From positions 186,001-250,000 of the forward strand of contig NZ_FMUH01000003.1 of the NCBI RefSeq assembly GCF_900101025.1: DNA of 64,000 nt. Reading direction: 5' to 3'. The notes beneath the pieces are model-generated. The model did not search any database. It was given only the letters and a program-made list of their open reading frames with translations, and had not been told where the DNA came from. The stretch is from Klenkia marina. GTDB lineage: Bacteria; Actinomycetota; Actinomycetes; Mycobacteriales; Geodermatophilaceae. Positions 34,001 to 41,904 of this stretch are shown one piece after another. The position numbers and the translations under genes were made by a program. How positions within the stretch are numbered: position 1 is the first letter of the stretch; every line of letters starts with the position of its first letter.

Positions 34001-34162
34001 GACCAGCTGCCCAGGCCCGGCCTGGAGCTCTCCGGGGTGGCCCGGGCGAGCGGTTACCCGGCGGAGGTCGACCCGGGGGAGTTCGTCGACGACTACCGCC
34101 GGGCAACCCGGCACGCCCGTTCCGTGGTCGACCGCGTCTTCTACGGCCGCGACCCCGACTGA
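31070..34162 (+). CDS. glnE: Glutamine synthetase adenylyltransferase/deadenylyltransferase
   Basis: 1030 residues, typical for actinobacterial GlnE. Two nucleotidyltransferase domains are seen: 'VIGLGKCGGRELNYVSDVDV' with 'VDAALRPEGKAG' in the N-half, and 'VIGMGRLGGREMSYGSDADV' with 'VDANLRPEGRQG' in the C-half. Each is followed by a helical GlnD-PII-uridylyltransferase-like region ('KLGRGGLRDVEF', 'KLGRGGLADVEW'). It adds or removes AMP on the regulatory Tyr of GlnA1. It is translationally coupled to the upstream amidotransferase. Confidence 0.97.
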   Translation: MTAPGPVEVPRPAVVRLVRFGFEDGEKAARLLASPELGLWDLARNEPADPEAAPVVSALARAGDPDLALLTLDRLVEALDREDPGGELAAHLLARLRGSATLRSRLLSVLGASAGLGNHLVAHPVDWTVLDTDDGLARPTPLALEQEMLRAVGADPDDPPWGVGLGTPAPDSEPSRVRDLRRSYLRALVAVAGRDLGDAVTADEVAGELADLAGAVLVAGLAIAVADQPAGATPCRIAVIGLGKCGGRELNYVSDVDVVFVAEPLDGADESDATATAAKVCATLMRVCHEAAWEVDAALRPEGKAGQLVRTLAGHVSYYEQWASTWEFQALLKMRGVAGDPALCHEYVDALWPLVWKAGDRPGFVGEVQAMRRRVESLIPPAQAGRELKLGRGGLRDVEFSVQLLQLVHGRVDATLRTGGTLPGLLALSSGGYVGREDAATLTASYRFLRTVEHRLQLMRLRRTHLLPTDEAQLRWLARSLGYKPDHRGDAVAVLRAELALHTREVRRIHEKLFYRPLLSAVARVPGEQLALGSEAAGVWLRALGFADPEGALRHLAGLTGGVSRSASMQRYLLPVVLQTLAACADPDAGLLAYRQVSEALGGNQWYLRLLRDEGQVAERLARLLGSSQYVAGLLTRTPEALRLLAKDDELVPRPVASLTSAWTQSVGRAADAAEGVRVLRGLRRTELLRIACADLLGLLDVVAVGIALRDVAVATLEAGLSAARRSWAAEAGVPLGEVPVDVAVIGMGRLGGREMSYGSDADVLFVHRVRPGADESRAAGAANQIAHTLRRLLAEPAPDPAFEVDANLRPEGRQGSMSRSLSAFREYYERWVSVWEVQALLRAEPVAGDADLGREFCALVDPLRWPAAGLTDVQVAEIRRIKARVESERLPRGADPATHTKLGRGGLADVEWTVQLLQLQHASEHPALRVTPTIDALAGLVDAGVLAADDAAALREAWERASRARNAVFLVRGRAGDQLPRPGLELSGVARASGYPAEVDPGEFVDDYRRATRHARSVVDRVFYGRDPD

Positions 34163-34239
34163 TCCCCGACCGGGGAACACCGGCGGGCGGCGGCGGGGTT
34201 GCCCAGCACGGACGCACCGACCACGTGAGGGGTACCGCC

Positions 34240-35382
34240 GTGCCGATCGAGTTCCTCGGGATCGCCGCCACCAACGACGGCTCGGAGACCACGCCGCGCT
34301 CGGGGGGCAGCTTCGACAAGGAGTACACGGTCCGGCTGGGGCGCGCGCACGAGGACTTCGGCTGGGACCGGGTGCTGTTCGCCTACGGCTCCGGTGCGCC
34401 CGAGCCCTCGGCGGCGGCGGCCTGGCTGCTCGCGCACACCGACACCCTGCAGGTGCTGCTGGCCCACCGGCCCAACGTCAGCTACCCGACCTTCGCGGCC
34501 AAGACGGTCGCGACGCTGGACCAGATCGGCGACGGCCGGCTCACGGTGCACGTCATCACCGGGGGCACCGACCACGAGCAGCAGCGCGAGGGCGACCACC
34601 TCACCAAGGACGAGCGCTACGCCCGCACCCGGGAGTACATCCAGATCCTCAAGAAGGCGTGGACGTCGCACGAGCCCTTCGACTGGGACGGCGAGCACTA
34701 CCGGTTCGCCGACTTCGTCTCCGACACCTTCCCGGTGCAGCAGCCGCGCCCCGACATCTCCTTCGGCGGCTCGTCGGAGGCCGCCTACGCCGTGGGCGGC
34801 GCCGAGGCCGACGTCTTCGCGCTGTGGGGCGAGCCGCTGGAGGAGACGGCGAAGCAGATCGAGCGGGTGCACGCCGCCGCCCGGGCAGCGGGCCGCACGC
34901 AGATGCCGCGCATCCAGGTGGCGTTCCGGCCGATCATCGCGCCCACCGAGGAGCTGGCCTGGGAGAAGGCGCACCGCACCGTCGCCCGCATCGAGGCCAT
35001 GCGCAACGGCAACGGGCGCTCGCCCCTGTCGATCGCCCGCCCGCCGGCGTCCGGGCCGGAGAACACCGGGTCGCAACGGCTGCTGGAGATCGCCGAGCGC
35101 GGCGAGCGGTTCGACCGCGCACTGTGGACGCCGACGGCCAAGGCCAGCGGGGGAGCAGGGAACTCCAACGCGCTGGTCGGCACCCCGGAGACGGTGGCCG
35201 CGGCGCTGCTGGACTACGTCGACCTCGGCGTCGACATCATCTCGATGCGCGGCTACGACCTGCTCGGCGACGCCATCGACGTCGGCCGGTACGTCATCCC
35301 GCTGGTCCGCGAGGAGGTGGCGCTGCGTGATCGCCGGTCCCCGGCCGGGGGCCGCGGGGCGGCGGGGGACTCCCGTGGTTGA
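34240..35382 (+). CDS. LLM-class flavin monooxygenase (SsuD-like)
   Basis: 380 residues of the bacterial luciferase-like fold, close to alkanesulfonate monooxygenases: 'FLLAHRP'-type strand here as 'LLAHRPNVSYPTFAAK', 'GRLTVHVITGG' and 'PDISFGGSSEAAY'. FMNH2-dependent oxygenation of a sulfonate or similar is likely. The GTG at 34240 follows a GAGGGG; another in-frame GTG lies at 34225. No reductase or transporter adjoins it. Confidence 0.85.
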   Translation: MPIEFLGIAATNDGSETTPRSGGSFDKEYTVRLGRAHEDFGWDRVLFAYGSGAPEPSAAAAWLLAHTDTLQVLLAHRPNVSYPTFAAKTVATLDQIGDGRLTVHVITGGTDHEQQREGDHLTKDERYARTREYIQILKKAWTSHEPFDWDGEHYRFADFVSDTFPVQQPRPDISFGGSSEAAYAVGGAEADVFALWGEPLEETAKQIERVHAAARAAGRTQMPRIQVAFRPIIAPTEELAWEKAHRTVARIEAMRNGNGRSPLSIARPPASGPENTGSQRLLEIAERGERFDRALWTPTAKASGGAGNSNALVGTPETVAAALLDYVDLGVDIISMRGYDLLGDAIDVGRYVIPLVREEVALRDRRSPAGGRGAAGDSRG

Positions 35383-35411
35383 GGCCGGTCGGGGCCGGGC
35401 AGGGGTGGTCG

Positions 35412-35681
35412 GTGCCCGACGAGCGTGAACCCGCGACCATCACCCCCCACCGCGACGGCCCGCTCGTGGTGCGGGGGGACTTCCGGCTCGTCGACGCCGA
35501 CGGCGTCGAGTTCGACCCGGGCCGCGACGTGGTCGCGCTGTGCCGGTGCGGGAAGTCGGGCCTGAAGCCCTTCTGCGACGGCAGCCACAAGCGGGCCGGC
35601 TTCTCCGCACCCAGCGCCCCGCGGTCGCAGCGGCCCAGCCAGCGGCTGGCCGCCCTGGAGGAGGACCAGCGGGGCGACTGA
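35412..35681 (+). CDS. CDGSH iron-sulfur domain protein
   Basis: 89 residues with the CDGSH cluster motif 'CRCGKSGLKPFCDGSHK' (three Cys, one His ligating a 2Fe-2S cluster). A short beta-rich N-terminal part precedes it ('PLVVRGDFRLVDADG'). The GTG at 35412 is favoured; the frame extends upstream to overlap the LLM gene stop. Its stop is 5 bp from that of the convergent diiron-type gene, a pairing also common in other actinobacteria to my recollection. Confidence 0.88.
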   Translation: MPDEREPATITPHRDGPLVVRGDFRLVDADGVEFDPGRDVVALCRCGKSGLKPFCDGSHKRAGFSAPSAPRSQRPSQRLAALEEDQRGD

Positions 35682-35686
35682 GGCCC

Positions 35687-36706
35687 TCAGGCCGGGACGC
35701 CCACCCGCGGACGCAGGGCCGACCGCCCGGCGGTCCACTCCTGCAGGATGCGGGCGCCGGCCCGGCACTCGAGCTCCAGCGCCACGGCGGCCCCGAAGAG
35801 GACGTCGGGGTGGAGAGCAGGCTCGGCCGCGACGAGCGAGCCGCACATGTCCACCAGCGCGACCTGCTCGTGCACGGCGTCGGCCTCGACGTGCTCGTCG
35901 TAGAACAGGGTGGCGTCGTCGCCCTTGCCCAGCCGGCGCAGACCCGAGGCGTACCGGCGGCTCGGTGCCGTCGAGGTCATCTCGATGAGCGCGAGGTGGC
36001 CGACGACCGCCCCCCGCAGCCGCCGGTGCAACCCGAGCAGGCTCATCGCGTTGAGCGTGGCCAGCACCTCGGCGGGGGCGGCGTCGACGTGCGCCCCGTG
36101 GGTGTCGTCGAGGTCGAAGGTGCGCATCAGCCGGCCGAACAGCGCCGAGTGCATGCGCACCGGGGACCCGCCGCCGTACTCGTCGGCCTGGATCTCGACC
36201 AGCGCGGCCTTGGCCCGGCCGGTGATGCGCGGGATGGCCCAGGTGTGCGGGTCGGCCTCCTTGAGGTGGTAGACCGACCGCAGGGTGAGGAACTCGGCCC
36301 ACTGGGTCTCGTCGGCGCGCTTGGCCATGTGCTCGGACAGCGAGGGGCCGTCGTCGGCGGCGACCATCGCGGTCAGCTGACGGTCGACGCCCTCGTCGTC
36401 CGCGGCGTAGGAGCGCACCCAGGGGTCCGCGGCGTCGTGCAGCGCGGCCTCGAACGCCTCCTCGAGGACGGCGCGCAGACCCAGCAGCTGCGGGTCCCAC
36501 TCCCAGCGGTCGTCCACCTCGGGGAAGCCGCGGTAGTGCAGCTCGTAGCAGGTGTAGAGCGCGACCTGCAGGTCGTCGTCGGCCAGCGGCACGGGGCTGG
36601 CGGCGGCCTGGTCGGCCAGGGCCAGCGTGCTCGGGCGGAGCGCACCGGTGGTCAGGTCGGTGACGAGGGCGTCGGACAGCGGACCGCGCGGGGTGGGGAG
36701 AGGCAC
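35687..36706 (-). CDS. Iron-containing redox enzyme family (heme-oxygenase-like diiron) protein
   Basis: 339 residues. 'YELHYRGFPEVDD', 'IQADEYGGG' with 'RMHSALF', and 'YDEHVEADAVHE' provide the Glu/His/Asp ligands expected for a heme-oxygenase-like diiron oxidase fold (relatives include UndA and CADD-type enzymes). The substrate is not predictable. It converges with the CDGSH gene, whose 2Fe-2S protein could serve as its electron donor (inference). Confidence 0.82.
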   Translation of the reverse strand: MPLPTPRGPLSDALVTDLTTGALRPSTLALADQAAASPVPLADDDLQVALYTCYELHYRGFPEVDDRWEWDPQLLGLRAVLEEAFEAALHDAADPWVRSYAADDEGVDRQLTAMVAADDGPSLSEHMAKRADETQWAEFLTLRSVYHLKEADPHTWAIPRITGRAKAALVEIQADEYGGGSPVRMHSALFGRLMRTFDLDDTHGAHVDAAPAEVLATLNAMSLLGLHRRLRGAVVGHLALIEMTSTAPSRRYASGLRRLGKGDDATLFYDEHVEADAVHEQVALVDMCGSLVAAEPALHPDVLFGAAVALELECRAGARILQEWTAGRSALRPRVGVPA

Positions 36707-36752
36707 CGTCCCCCCATGCCCGTTCCCCGGGGGTCCGGAACCTCCCCGGCCG

Positions 36753-36926
36753 TCAGGAGGCCAGCTGCAGCACCGGCCGGCGGACGGAGCGGGCCACCAG
36801 GCCGAAGCGCTCGTCGGTCAGCGCCGCGTCCAGGCAGGGTCCGGTGAGCGCGCAGCGCGGCCCGCAGGCGCAGCTCTCGTCGCCGACGAGCTCGGGACGG
36901 CTGGTGCGGACGGCGGTGCGGGTCAT
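36753..36926 (-). CDS. Small Cys-rich protein
   Basis: 57 residues from an ATG at 36926 with a GAGGAG ribosome-binding site 6 bp upstream. The middle reads 'DESCACGPRCALTGPCLDA', four Cys in 13 residues, suggesting metal binding or redox activity. The upstream region is locally AT-rich (36950-36990), unlike the rest, and probably holds its promoter. No family recognised. Confidence 0.65.
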   Translation of the reverse strand: MTRTAVRTSRPELVGDESCACGPRCALTGPCLDAALTDERFGLVARSVRRPVLQLAS

Positions 36927-36947
36927 CGGTAGCTCCTCGTGGTCGGA

Positions 36948-36972
36948 TCGGTACTTGAAGTTACAACGAGGG
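36948..36972 (-). promoter_or_regulatory. Probable promoter/operator of the small Cys-rich gene
   Basis: An AT-rich island with TTGTAACTTCAAGTACC on the minus strand, containing the 9-bp palindrome ACTTCAAGT. It lies 25-45 bp before the start codon. Confidence 0.35.
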
Positions 36973-37077
36973 GATTTGTCGATTCGTCGGCAAAGCGTGA
37001 CCAACGCGGGCGCCGATCAGGTCAGATCCGGACGCCGGCGTGGACGGGTCGCCGCCGCGCCGTCCACACCCGTGCCC

Positions 37078-38613
37078 TCAGGCGTCGAAGGCCGCCGCCA
37101 TCCGGGCCTGCTCCTCCAGCACGTCGTTCATCCGGGCCTGGACGTCGCCGAGCCGGGCGATCTCGTCGCTGGTGGACAGGATGCCGGCCGAGACCGAGCG
37201 GGTGGTCTCCTGCATCCCGGTGATCTGCTCGGACACCCGCTGGGTCGCCCCGGCGGTCTCCCGGGCCAGCTCCTTGACCTCGTTGGCGACGACGGCGAAG
37301 CCGCGGCCCAGCTCGCCGGCGCGCGCGGCCTCGATGGTGGCGTTCAGCGCGAGCAGGTTGGTCTGGTCGGCGATGCGGCTGATGATCCGGATGACGTCGC
37401 CGACCGAGGTGGACGCCTCGTCGAGGGCGTCGACCTCGCTGGCCATCGCCCGGGCCTGCGCCACGGCGGCGTCGGCCACCCGCCCGGCGTCGTCGGCGGC
37501 CTGGCGCAGCCGCCCGATGGTCTCCGACAGGGCACGGGCGTTGGCCGCGTCGCGCTCGGCCCGGTGCAGCCCGTCCAGCCGCTGGGAGACCAGCTGGGCC
37601 ACGTTGCGCAGCGCCGACGAGCGCGACTCCGACAGCTCGATGGTGGCGGTGGTGAAGAAGTCCATCGTGCCGATGACCTCGCCACCGACCACGACGGGGA
37701 AGCAGACGCCCGACCGGACGCCGGCCCGCTGCGCCGCCGGGGCGCGCACGCAGTCGGTGAGCTCGGCCAGGTCGCGGACGAAGACCAGGTCACGGGCCCG
37801 CCAGGCGCGCCCGGACAGGCCCACGCCCTCGGCGAAGCTGGCGGCCAGGGTGACCTCGCGGAACTCCGTGCCCGCGGAGCCGGACTCGGTGTCGAAGCGC
37901 AGCGTGCGGGTCTGCGGGTCCAGGGCCCAGTACGAGCCGTAGGCCCACCCGAAGGCCGTGCGCACCGACTCCAGCGCCGCGCGCAGGGCCGAGCGCGCGT
38001 CGGTGGCCTCGCCGACCGAGCGGACGACGGTGGTGACCGCGCTGCGGTCGTCGACGGTCTCCTGCAGCGCGGCGCTGGCCAGTGCCGCGCGGCGGGCGTG
38101 CGCGATCAGCCGACCCAGCGCCTGCCACTTCGTGCCCCGGCCGCCGAAGAAGGGCAAGGGGGTGCTCGAGTAGTACTCCAGCAGGGCGACGACCGCGCCG
38201 CCCTCGACGACGGGCAGCACGCAGCCCTGGGTGGCGCCACCGCGCACGGCGGCCTGCCAGCGCAGGCAGGCGTCCCCGTCGCTGGAGTCGTCCAGCACCA
38301 CCGGCTTGCCGGTGCGGACCGCGACCCCGCCGAAGCCGACCGTCCGGGCCACCTGCTCCCCCCGGGAGCCCGGCGCCTGCGCCATGGCCGGCACGAGGGG
38401 CCCGTACTGCCCGGCCACCACGAGGTGCTCCCCGTCGGGCAGCCAGATGGCGCCGTAGCAGAGGCCCAGCTCGGCGACGAGGGTCTCGGTGGTGCGTCGG
38501 TAGGCGTCGCGCTCGTCGACCACGCCGGCGTCGAGCACCTCGATCACCCGCTCCAGCGCCTCGACGTCTCGCGGTGTCTCGACGGCCGGGCTCGGGGTCG
38601 ACTGACGGAACAC
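37078..38613 (-). CDS. GAF-GAF methyl-accepting chemotaxis-like protein (soluble)
   Basis: 511 residues without a transmembrane segment. Two GAF-like sensor domains (about 25-175 and 190-345; '[23 protein letters not shown]' and '[23 protein letters not shown]' are matching core strands) are followed by a short MCP signalling domain whose hairpin tip reads '[20 protein letters not shown]'. A GTG at 38613 follows AGGAGG. No cheA or cheW is nearby. It may signal to a distant che cluster or to non-chemotactic partners. Confidence 0.88.
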   Translation of the reverse strand: MFRQSTPSPAVETPRDVEALERVIEVLDAGVVDERDAYRRTTETLVAELGLCYGAIWLPDGEHLVVAGQYGPLVPAMAQAPGSRGEQVARTVGFGGVAVRTGKPVVLDDSSDGDACLRWQAAVRGGATQGCVLPVVEGGAVVALLEYYSSTPLPFFGGRGTKWQALGRLIAHARRAALASAALQETVDDRSAVTTVVRSVGEATDARSALRAALESVRTAFGWAYGSYWALDPQTRTLRFDTESGSAGTEFREVTLAASFAEGVGLSGRAWRARDLVFVRDLAELTDCVRAPAAQRAGVRSGVCFPVVVGGEVIGTMDFFTTATIELSESRSSALRNVAQLVSQRLDGLHRAERDAANARALSETIGRLRQAADDAGRVADAAVAQARAMASEVDALDEASTSVGDVIRIISRIADQTNLLALNATIEAARAGELGRGFAVVANEVKELARETAGATQRVSEQITGMQETTRSVSAGILSTSDEIARLGDVQARMNDVLEEQARMAAAFDA

Positions 38614-38692
38614 GGTGTCCTCCTGGATCGGGTGCGACCTGCCCCATCCGTATCGGCAGAAGCCGTTCCGGATGCAGTCGACCCCGGGACCA

Positions 38693-38729
38693 CGACGGCC
38701 CCCGACCTCGGTGAGGTCGGGGGCCGTCG
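38693..38729 (-). terminator. Strong terminator hairpin of glnA1
   Basis: CGACGGCCCCCGACCTC (38693-38709) pairs perfectly with its complement at 38713-38729 around the loop GGT. The 17-bp stem lies 13 bp after the glnA1 stop, with no T-tract. Confidence 0.85.
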
Positions 38730-38741
38730 GGGCGACAGGGA

Positions 38742-40178
38742 TCAGATGTCGTAGTACATCGCGAACTCGTGCGGGTGCGGGCGGAGACGGATCGGGGTGA
38801 TCTCGTTCTCCCGCTTGTACTCGATCCAGGTCTCGATCAGGTCGGGGGTGAACACGCCACCGTCGAGCAGGTAGTCGTGGTCGACCTCGAGCCGGTCGAG
38901 GACGGCGTCCAGCGACGCGGGCACCTTCTCGATGCCCAGGGCCTCCTCGGGCGGCAGCTCGTAGAGGTCCTTGTCCACCGGCGCCGGGGGCTCGATCTTG
39001 TTCTTCACGCCGTCGAGGCCGGCCATCAGCATCGCCGAGAAGGCGAGGTAGGGGTTGGCCGACGGGTCGGGCACGCGGAACTCGATGCGCTTGGCCTTCG
39101 GGTTGTCGCCCGAGATCGGGATGCGGGTGCAGGCCGAGCGGTTGCGCGCGGAGTAGACCAGGTTGATCGGGGCCTCGAAGCCGGGCACCAGGCGGTGGTA
39201 GCTGTTCACCGTGGGGTTGGTGAAGGCCAGCAGCGACGGGGCGTGCTTGAGCAGACCACCGATGTAGTGGCGGGCCATGTCCGACAGGCCCGCGTAGCCG
39301 GTCTCGGCGGCGAACAGCGGCTGGCCGTCCTTCCACAGCGACTGGTGGCAGTGCATGCCCGAGCCGTTGTCGCCGAAGAGGGGCTTAGGCATGAAGGTGG
39401 CGGTCTTGCCGTGCGCCCAGGCGGTGTTCTTGATGATGTACTTGAACAGCATCAGGCTGTCGGCCGAGCGCAGCAGCGTGTCGAACTTGTAGTTGATCTC
39501 AGCCTGACCGCCGGTGCCCACCTCGTGGTGGCCGCGCTCGAGCTCGAGGCCGGCGTTGGCCAGGTTCATCATCATGGCCGCGCGCAGGTCGCTCTGGTGG
39601 TCGGTCGGCTCGACGGGGAAGTAGCCGCCCTTCATCCGGGTCTTGTAGCCCAGGTTGGGGCCGACGCCGTTCTCGCCGGTCAGCGAGCCGGAGTTCCAGG
39701 AACCCTCGACCGCGTCGATGTGGTAGTAGCCCTCGTTGACCGAGGTGTTGTGGCGCACCGAGTCGAAGACGTAGAACTCGGCCTCGGGGCCGAAGTACGC
39801 GGTGTCGGCGATGCCCGAGCTGGCCAGGTAGGCCTCGGCCTTCTTCGCCACGTTGCGCGGGTCGCGGGAGTAGGCCTCGCGCGTGATCGGGTCGTGGATG
39901 AAGAAGTTGACGTTCAGCGTCTTGTACGTGCGGAACGGGTCCACGAAGGCGCTGTTCGCGTCGGGCAGCAGCAGCATGTCGGACTCGTTGATGGCCTGGA
40001 AGCCACGGATCGAGGAGCCGTCGAACCCGAGCCCGTCGGCGAAGGTGTCCTCGCCGAAGGTCTCCGCGGGGATGGTGAAGTGCTGCATGACGCCGGGGAG
40101 GTCGCAGAACCGGACGTCGACGAACTTGACGTCGTTGTCCTTGATGTACTTGCTGACCTCGTCGGGAGAGTTGAACAT
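38742..40178 (-). CDS. glnA: Glutamine synthetase GlnA1 (type I, adenylylated)
   Basis: 478 residues; the main ammonia-assimilating enzyme, making glutamine from glutamate and NH3 as a dodecamer. '[13 protein letters not shown]', '[12 protein letters not shown]', '[16 protein letters not shown]' and 'NRSACTRIP' are active-site blocks. '[11 protein letters not shown]' contains the Tyr that GlnE adenylylates. The ATG at 40178 follows GGAGG; it begins '[12 protein letters not shown]' as in mycobacterial GlnA1. A GlnR-type box lies 73-88 bp upstream. Confidence 0.97.
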   Translation of the reverse strand: MFNSPDEVSKYIKDNDVKFVDVRFCDLPGVMQHFTIPAETFGEDTFADGLGFDGSSIRGFQAINESDMLLLPDANSAFVDPFRTYKTLNVNFFIHDPITREAYSRDPRNVAKKAEAYLASSGIADTAYFGPEAEFYVFDSVRHNTSVNEGYYHIDAVEGSWNSGSLTGENGVGPNLGYKTRMKGGYFPVEPTDHQSDLRAAMMMNLANAGLELERGHHEVGTGGQAEINYKFDTLLRSADSLMLFKYIIKNTAWAHGKTATFMPKPLFGDNGSGMHCHQSLWKDGQPLFAAETGYAGLSDMARHYIGGLLKHAPSLLAFTNPTVNSYHRLVPGFEAPINLVYSARNRSACTRIPISGDNPKAKRIEFRVPDPSANPYLAFSAMLMAGLDGVKNKIEPPAPVDKDLYELPPEEALGIEKVPASLDAVLDRLEVDHDYLLDGGVFTPDLIETWIEYKRENEITPIRLRPHPHEFAMYYDI

Positions 40179-40250
40179 CGATCCTCCGGGAGTGGGCGGG
40201 CGGCCGACAGCGAAGCTACGAGCGGGCGGTTGCCCTCCGGTGTCCCGCAT

Positions 40251-40266
40251 GTTTCCGCGCGGTAAC
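40251..40266 (-). promoter_or_regulatory. GlnR-type operator upstream of glnA1
   Basis: On the minus strand the sequence is GTTACcgcgcgGAAAC, matching the actinobacterial GlnR half-sites gTnAC-n6-GaAAC. After six more bases it continues with GACAC, a possible third half-site. This predicts nitrogen-responsive control of glnA1. Confidence 0.75.
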
Positions 40267-40299
40267 ACCGGCCCCGCGTGTCGTCACTACCCTGACGGC

Positions 40300-40719
40300 A
40301 TGGTCAGGGACGGGTCCTCACCCTCTCAGGGGCGCGCACGCGGAGCGGCACTGGGGCTGCCGGCCGAGGGGCCGGGGTCGATCGCGCCGTTCGGCACCCG
40401 CGCGGTCGCCTTCGTGGTCGACGCCCTGCTGGCCGCCGTGGTCGCGGCGGCCGTCGTGCAGGGCATCCCGCAGAACTGGAGCCTGCTCTCCTTCGGCCTG
40501 ATCACCGCGGTCTCGCTGGTGCTGGTGGGCCGCACCCCGGGTCAGGCGCTGCTCAAGCTGCAGCTGGCCCACCCCCGGCAGGGCGAGCGGGTGGCGGTGT
40601 GGCGCGCGGTCGTGCGCACCGCGCTGCTCATGCTCCTGGTGCCGGCCCTGGTGGTCGACAGCGACGGCCGCGGCCTGCACGACCGGCTCACCTCGACTGC
40701 GGTCATCCGTTCGACCTGA
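40300..40719 (+). CDS. RDD family membrane protein
   Basis: 139 residues with three hydrophobic segments. The Arg of 'GTRAVAFVVDALLAAV' and the later 'DSDGRGLHDRLT' (Asp-Arg near the end) give the RDD signature. Function unknown; the gene holds the place of mycobacterial Rv2219A beside glnA1. It diverges from glnA1. Confidence 0.88.
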   Translation: MVRDGSSPSQGRARGAALGLPAEGPGSIAPFGTRAVAFVVDALLAAVVAAAVVQGIPQNWSLLSFGLITAVSLVLVGRTPGQALLKLQLAHPRQGERVAVWRAVVRTALLMLLVPALVVDSDGRGLHDRLTSTAVIRST

Positions 40720-40761
40720 GCCGCCCGTCGGCGTCGGCGGGCGGCTCGGGTCGTCGGCGGC

Positions 40762-41904
40762 TCAGCCGCGCGCGGCCGCCACGGCCTCGGCCAACCGGCG
40801 CACGCCGGAGTCGACGTCGCCGACCTGGACGGCGGAGTAGGCCAGCCGGAACGAATTCTCCCCGCCCTCGAGCAGGAAGTCCGTGCCCGGCACGATGGCC
40901 ACCCCGCGGGCGGCCGCCTCGGCGACGATGCGGGCGACGTCGTGGCCCTCGTACGCGGGCAGCGACACCCACAGGAAGTAGCCGCCCTCGGGACGCCGGA
41001 ACGAGGCCTGCGGCAGGTGCTCGCGCAGCGCCCGGTCGAGTTCGCCGACCCGCTCGCCGAGGGCCTGCTTCACGCGCTCCAGGGCGGCCGGGAACCGCTC
41101 GCCGGTGAGGTAGGCGTGCACGATGCCCTGGGCGACCATGTTCGGCGCGATGTAGGTGCCGGTGGCCCGCACCCGCACGCGGTCGATGATCGCCGGGGGC
41201 CCGACCAGGTAGCCCACCCGGATGCCCGGGCAGATGGTCTTGGAGAACGAGCAGGCGTAGACCACGTGCTCGCTGGCCGCCCCGCCGTCGAGCTCGAGCA
41301 TCCGGGGCAGCGGTTCGCCGCTGAACCGGACGTCGACGTAGGGGTCGTCCTCGAACACGACGAAGTCGTGCTGCCGGGCCAGCTCGACCAGCCGCTCGCG
41401 CTTGGCCAGCGACAGCGTGTACCCGGCCGGGTTCTGGAAGGTCGGGATGACGTGCAGCAGCGCCGGGCGCACGCCCTGCGCCAGCAGCTCGGCGACCTCC
41501 TCGACGGCGATGCCGTCCTCCTCCAGCGTCACCAGCCGGACGTCGGCCCCGCGCTCGCGCAGCCCCAGCAGGGTGCGGTCGTACGTGGGCCGCTCGGCCA
41601 GCACGGTGGTGCCGGGGGTGACCAGCTCGTCGAAGAGGAACGCGTCGGCCTGCATGGACCCGTTGGTCACCAGCACGTGCTCGACGGGGACGCCGTGCTT
41701 GGCCGCGATCCAGGCACGCAGCGGCAGGTAGCCCACCGCGGTGCCGTAGCCGGTCATGCCGGCGGGGTCGGCGGTGAAGGCGTCCTGGGCGGCCTGCTGC
41801 AGGCCCTCGACGTCGACGATGTCGACCGAGGGCGCCCCACGGGCGAAGGAGACCGGACGGGCCTCGCTGCCCCGGACGGTGGTGTCCTGCACGGCGCCGG
41901 TCAC
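40762..41904 (-). CDS. PLP-dependent aminotransferase, class I/II (2-aminoadipate aminotransferase-like)
   Basis: 380 residues. 'TFQNPAGYTLSLAKRERL' and 'FEDDPYVDVRF' carry the conserved Asn and Asp/Tyr that bind PLP, and 'CSFSKTICPGIRVGYLVG' contains the Schiff-base Lys. It resembles the aminotransferase half of MocR regulators and LysN, without the HTH domain. Start GTG overlaps the DUF4191 gene stop by 4 bp. The amino acid handled is not clear. Confidence 0.88.
   Translation of the reverse strand: MTGAVQDTTVRGSEARPVSFARGAPSVDIVDVEGLQQAAQDAFTADPAGMTGYGTAVGYLPLRAWIAAKHGVPVEHVLVTNGSMQADAFLFDELVTPGTTVLAERPTYDRTLLGLRERGADVRLVTLEEDGIAVEEVAELLAQGVRPALLHVIPTFQNPAGYTLSLAKRERLVELARQHDFVVFEDDPYVDVRFSGEPLPRMLELDGGAASEHVVYACSFSKTICPGIRVGYLVGPPAIIDRVRVRATGTYIAPNMVAQGIVHAYLTGERFPAALERVKQALGERVGELDRALREHLPQASFRRPEGGYFLWVSLPAYEGHDVARIVAEAAARGVAIVPGTDFLLEGGENSFRLAYSAVQVGDVDSGVRRLAEAVAAARG

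Noticed and set aside
31549-34239. Very long open frame running through glnE into the LLM gene
   Set aside because: It is the +1 shadow of glnE: Arg/Gly-rich with no family similarity until the true LLM start at 34240.
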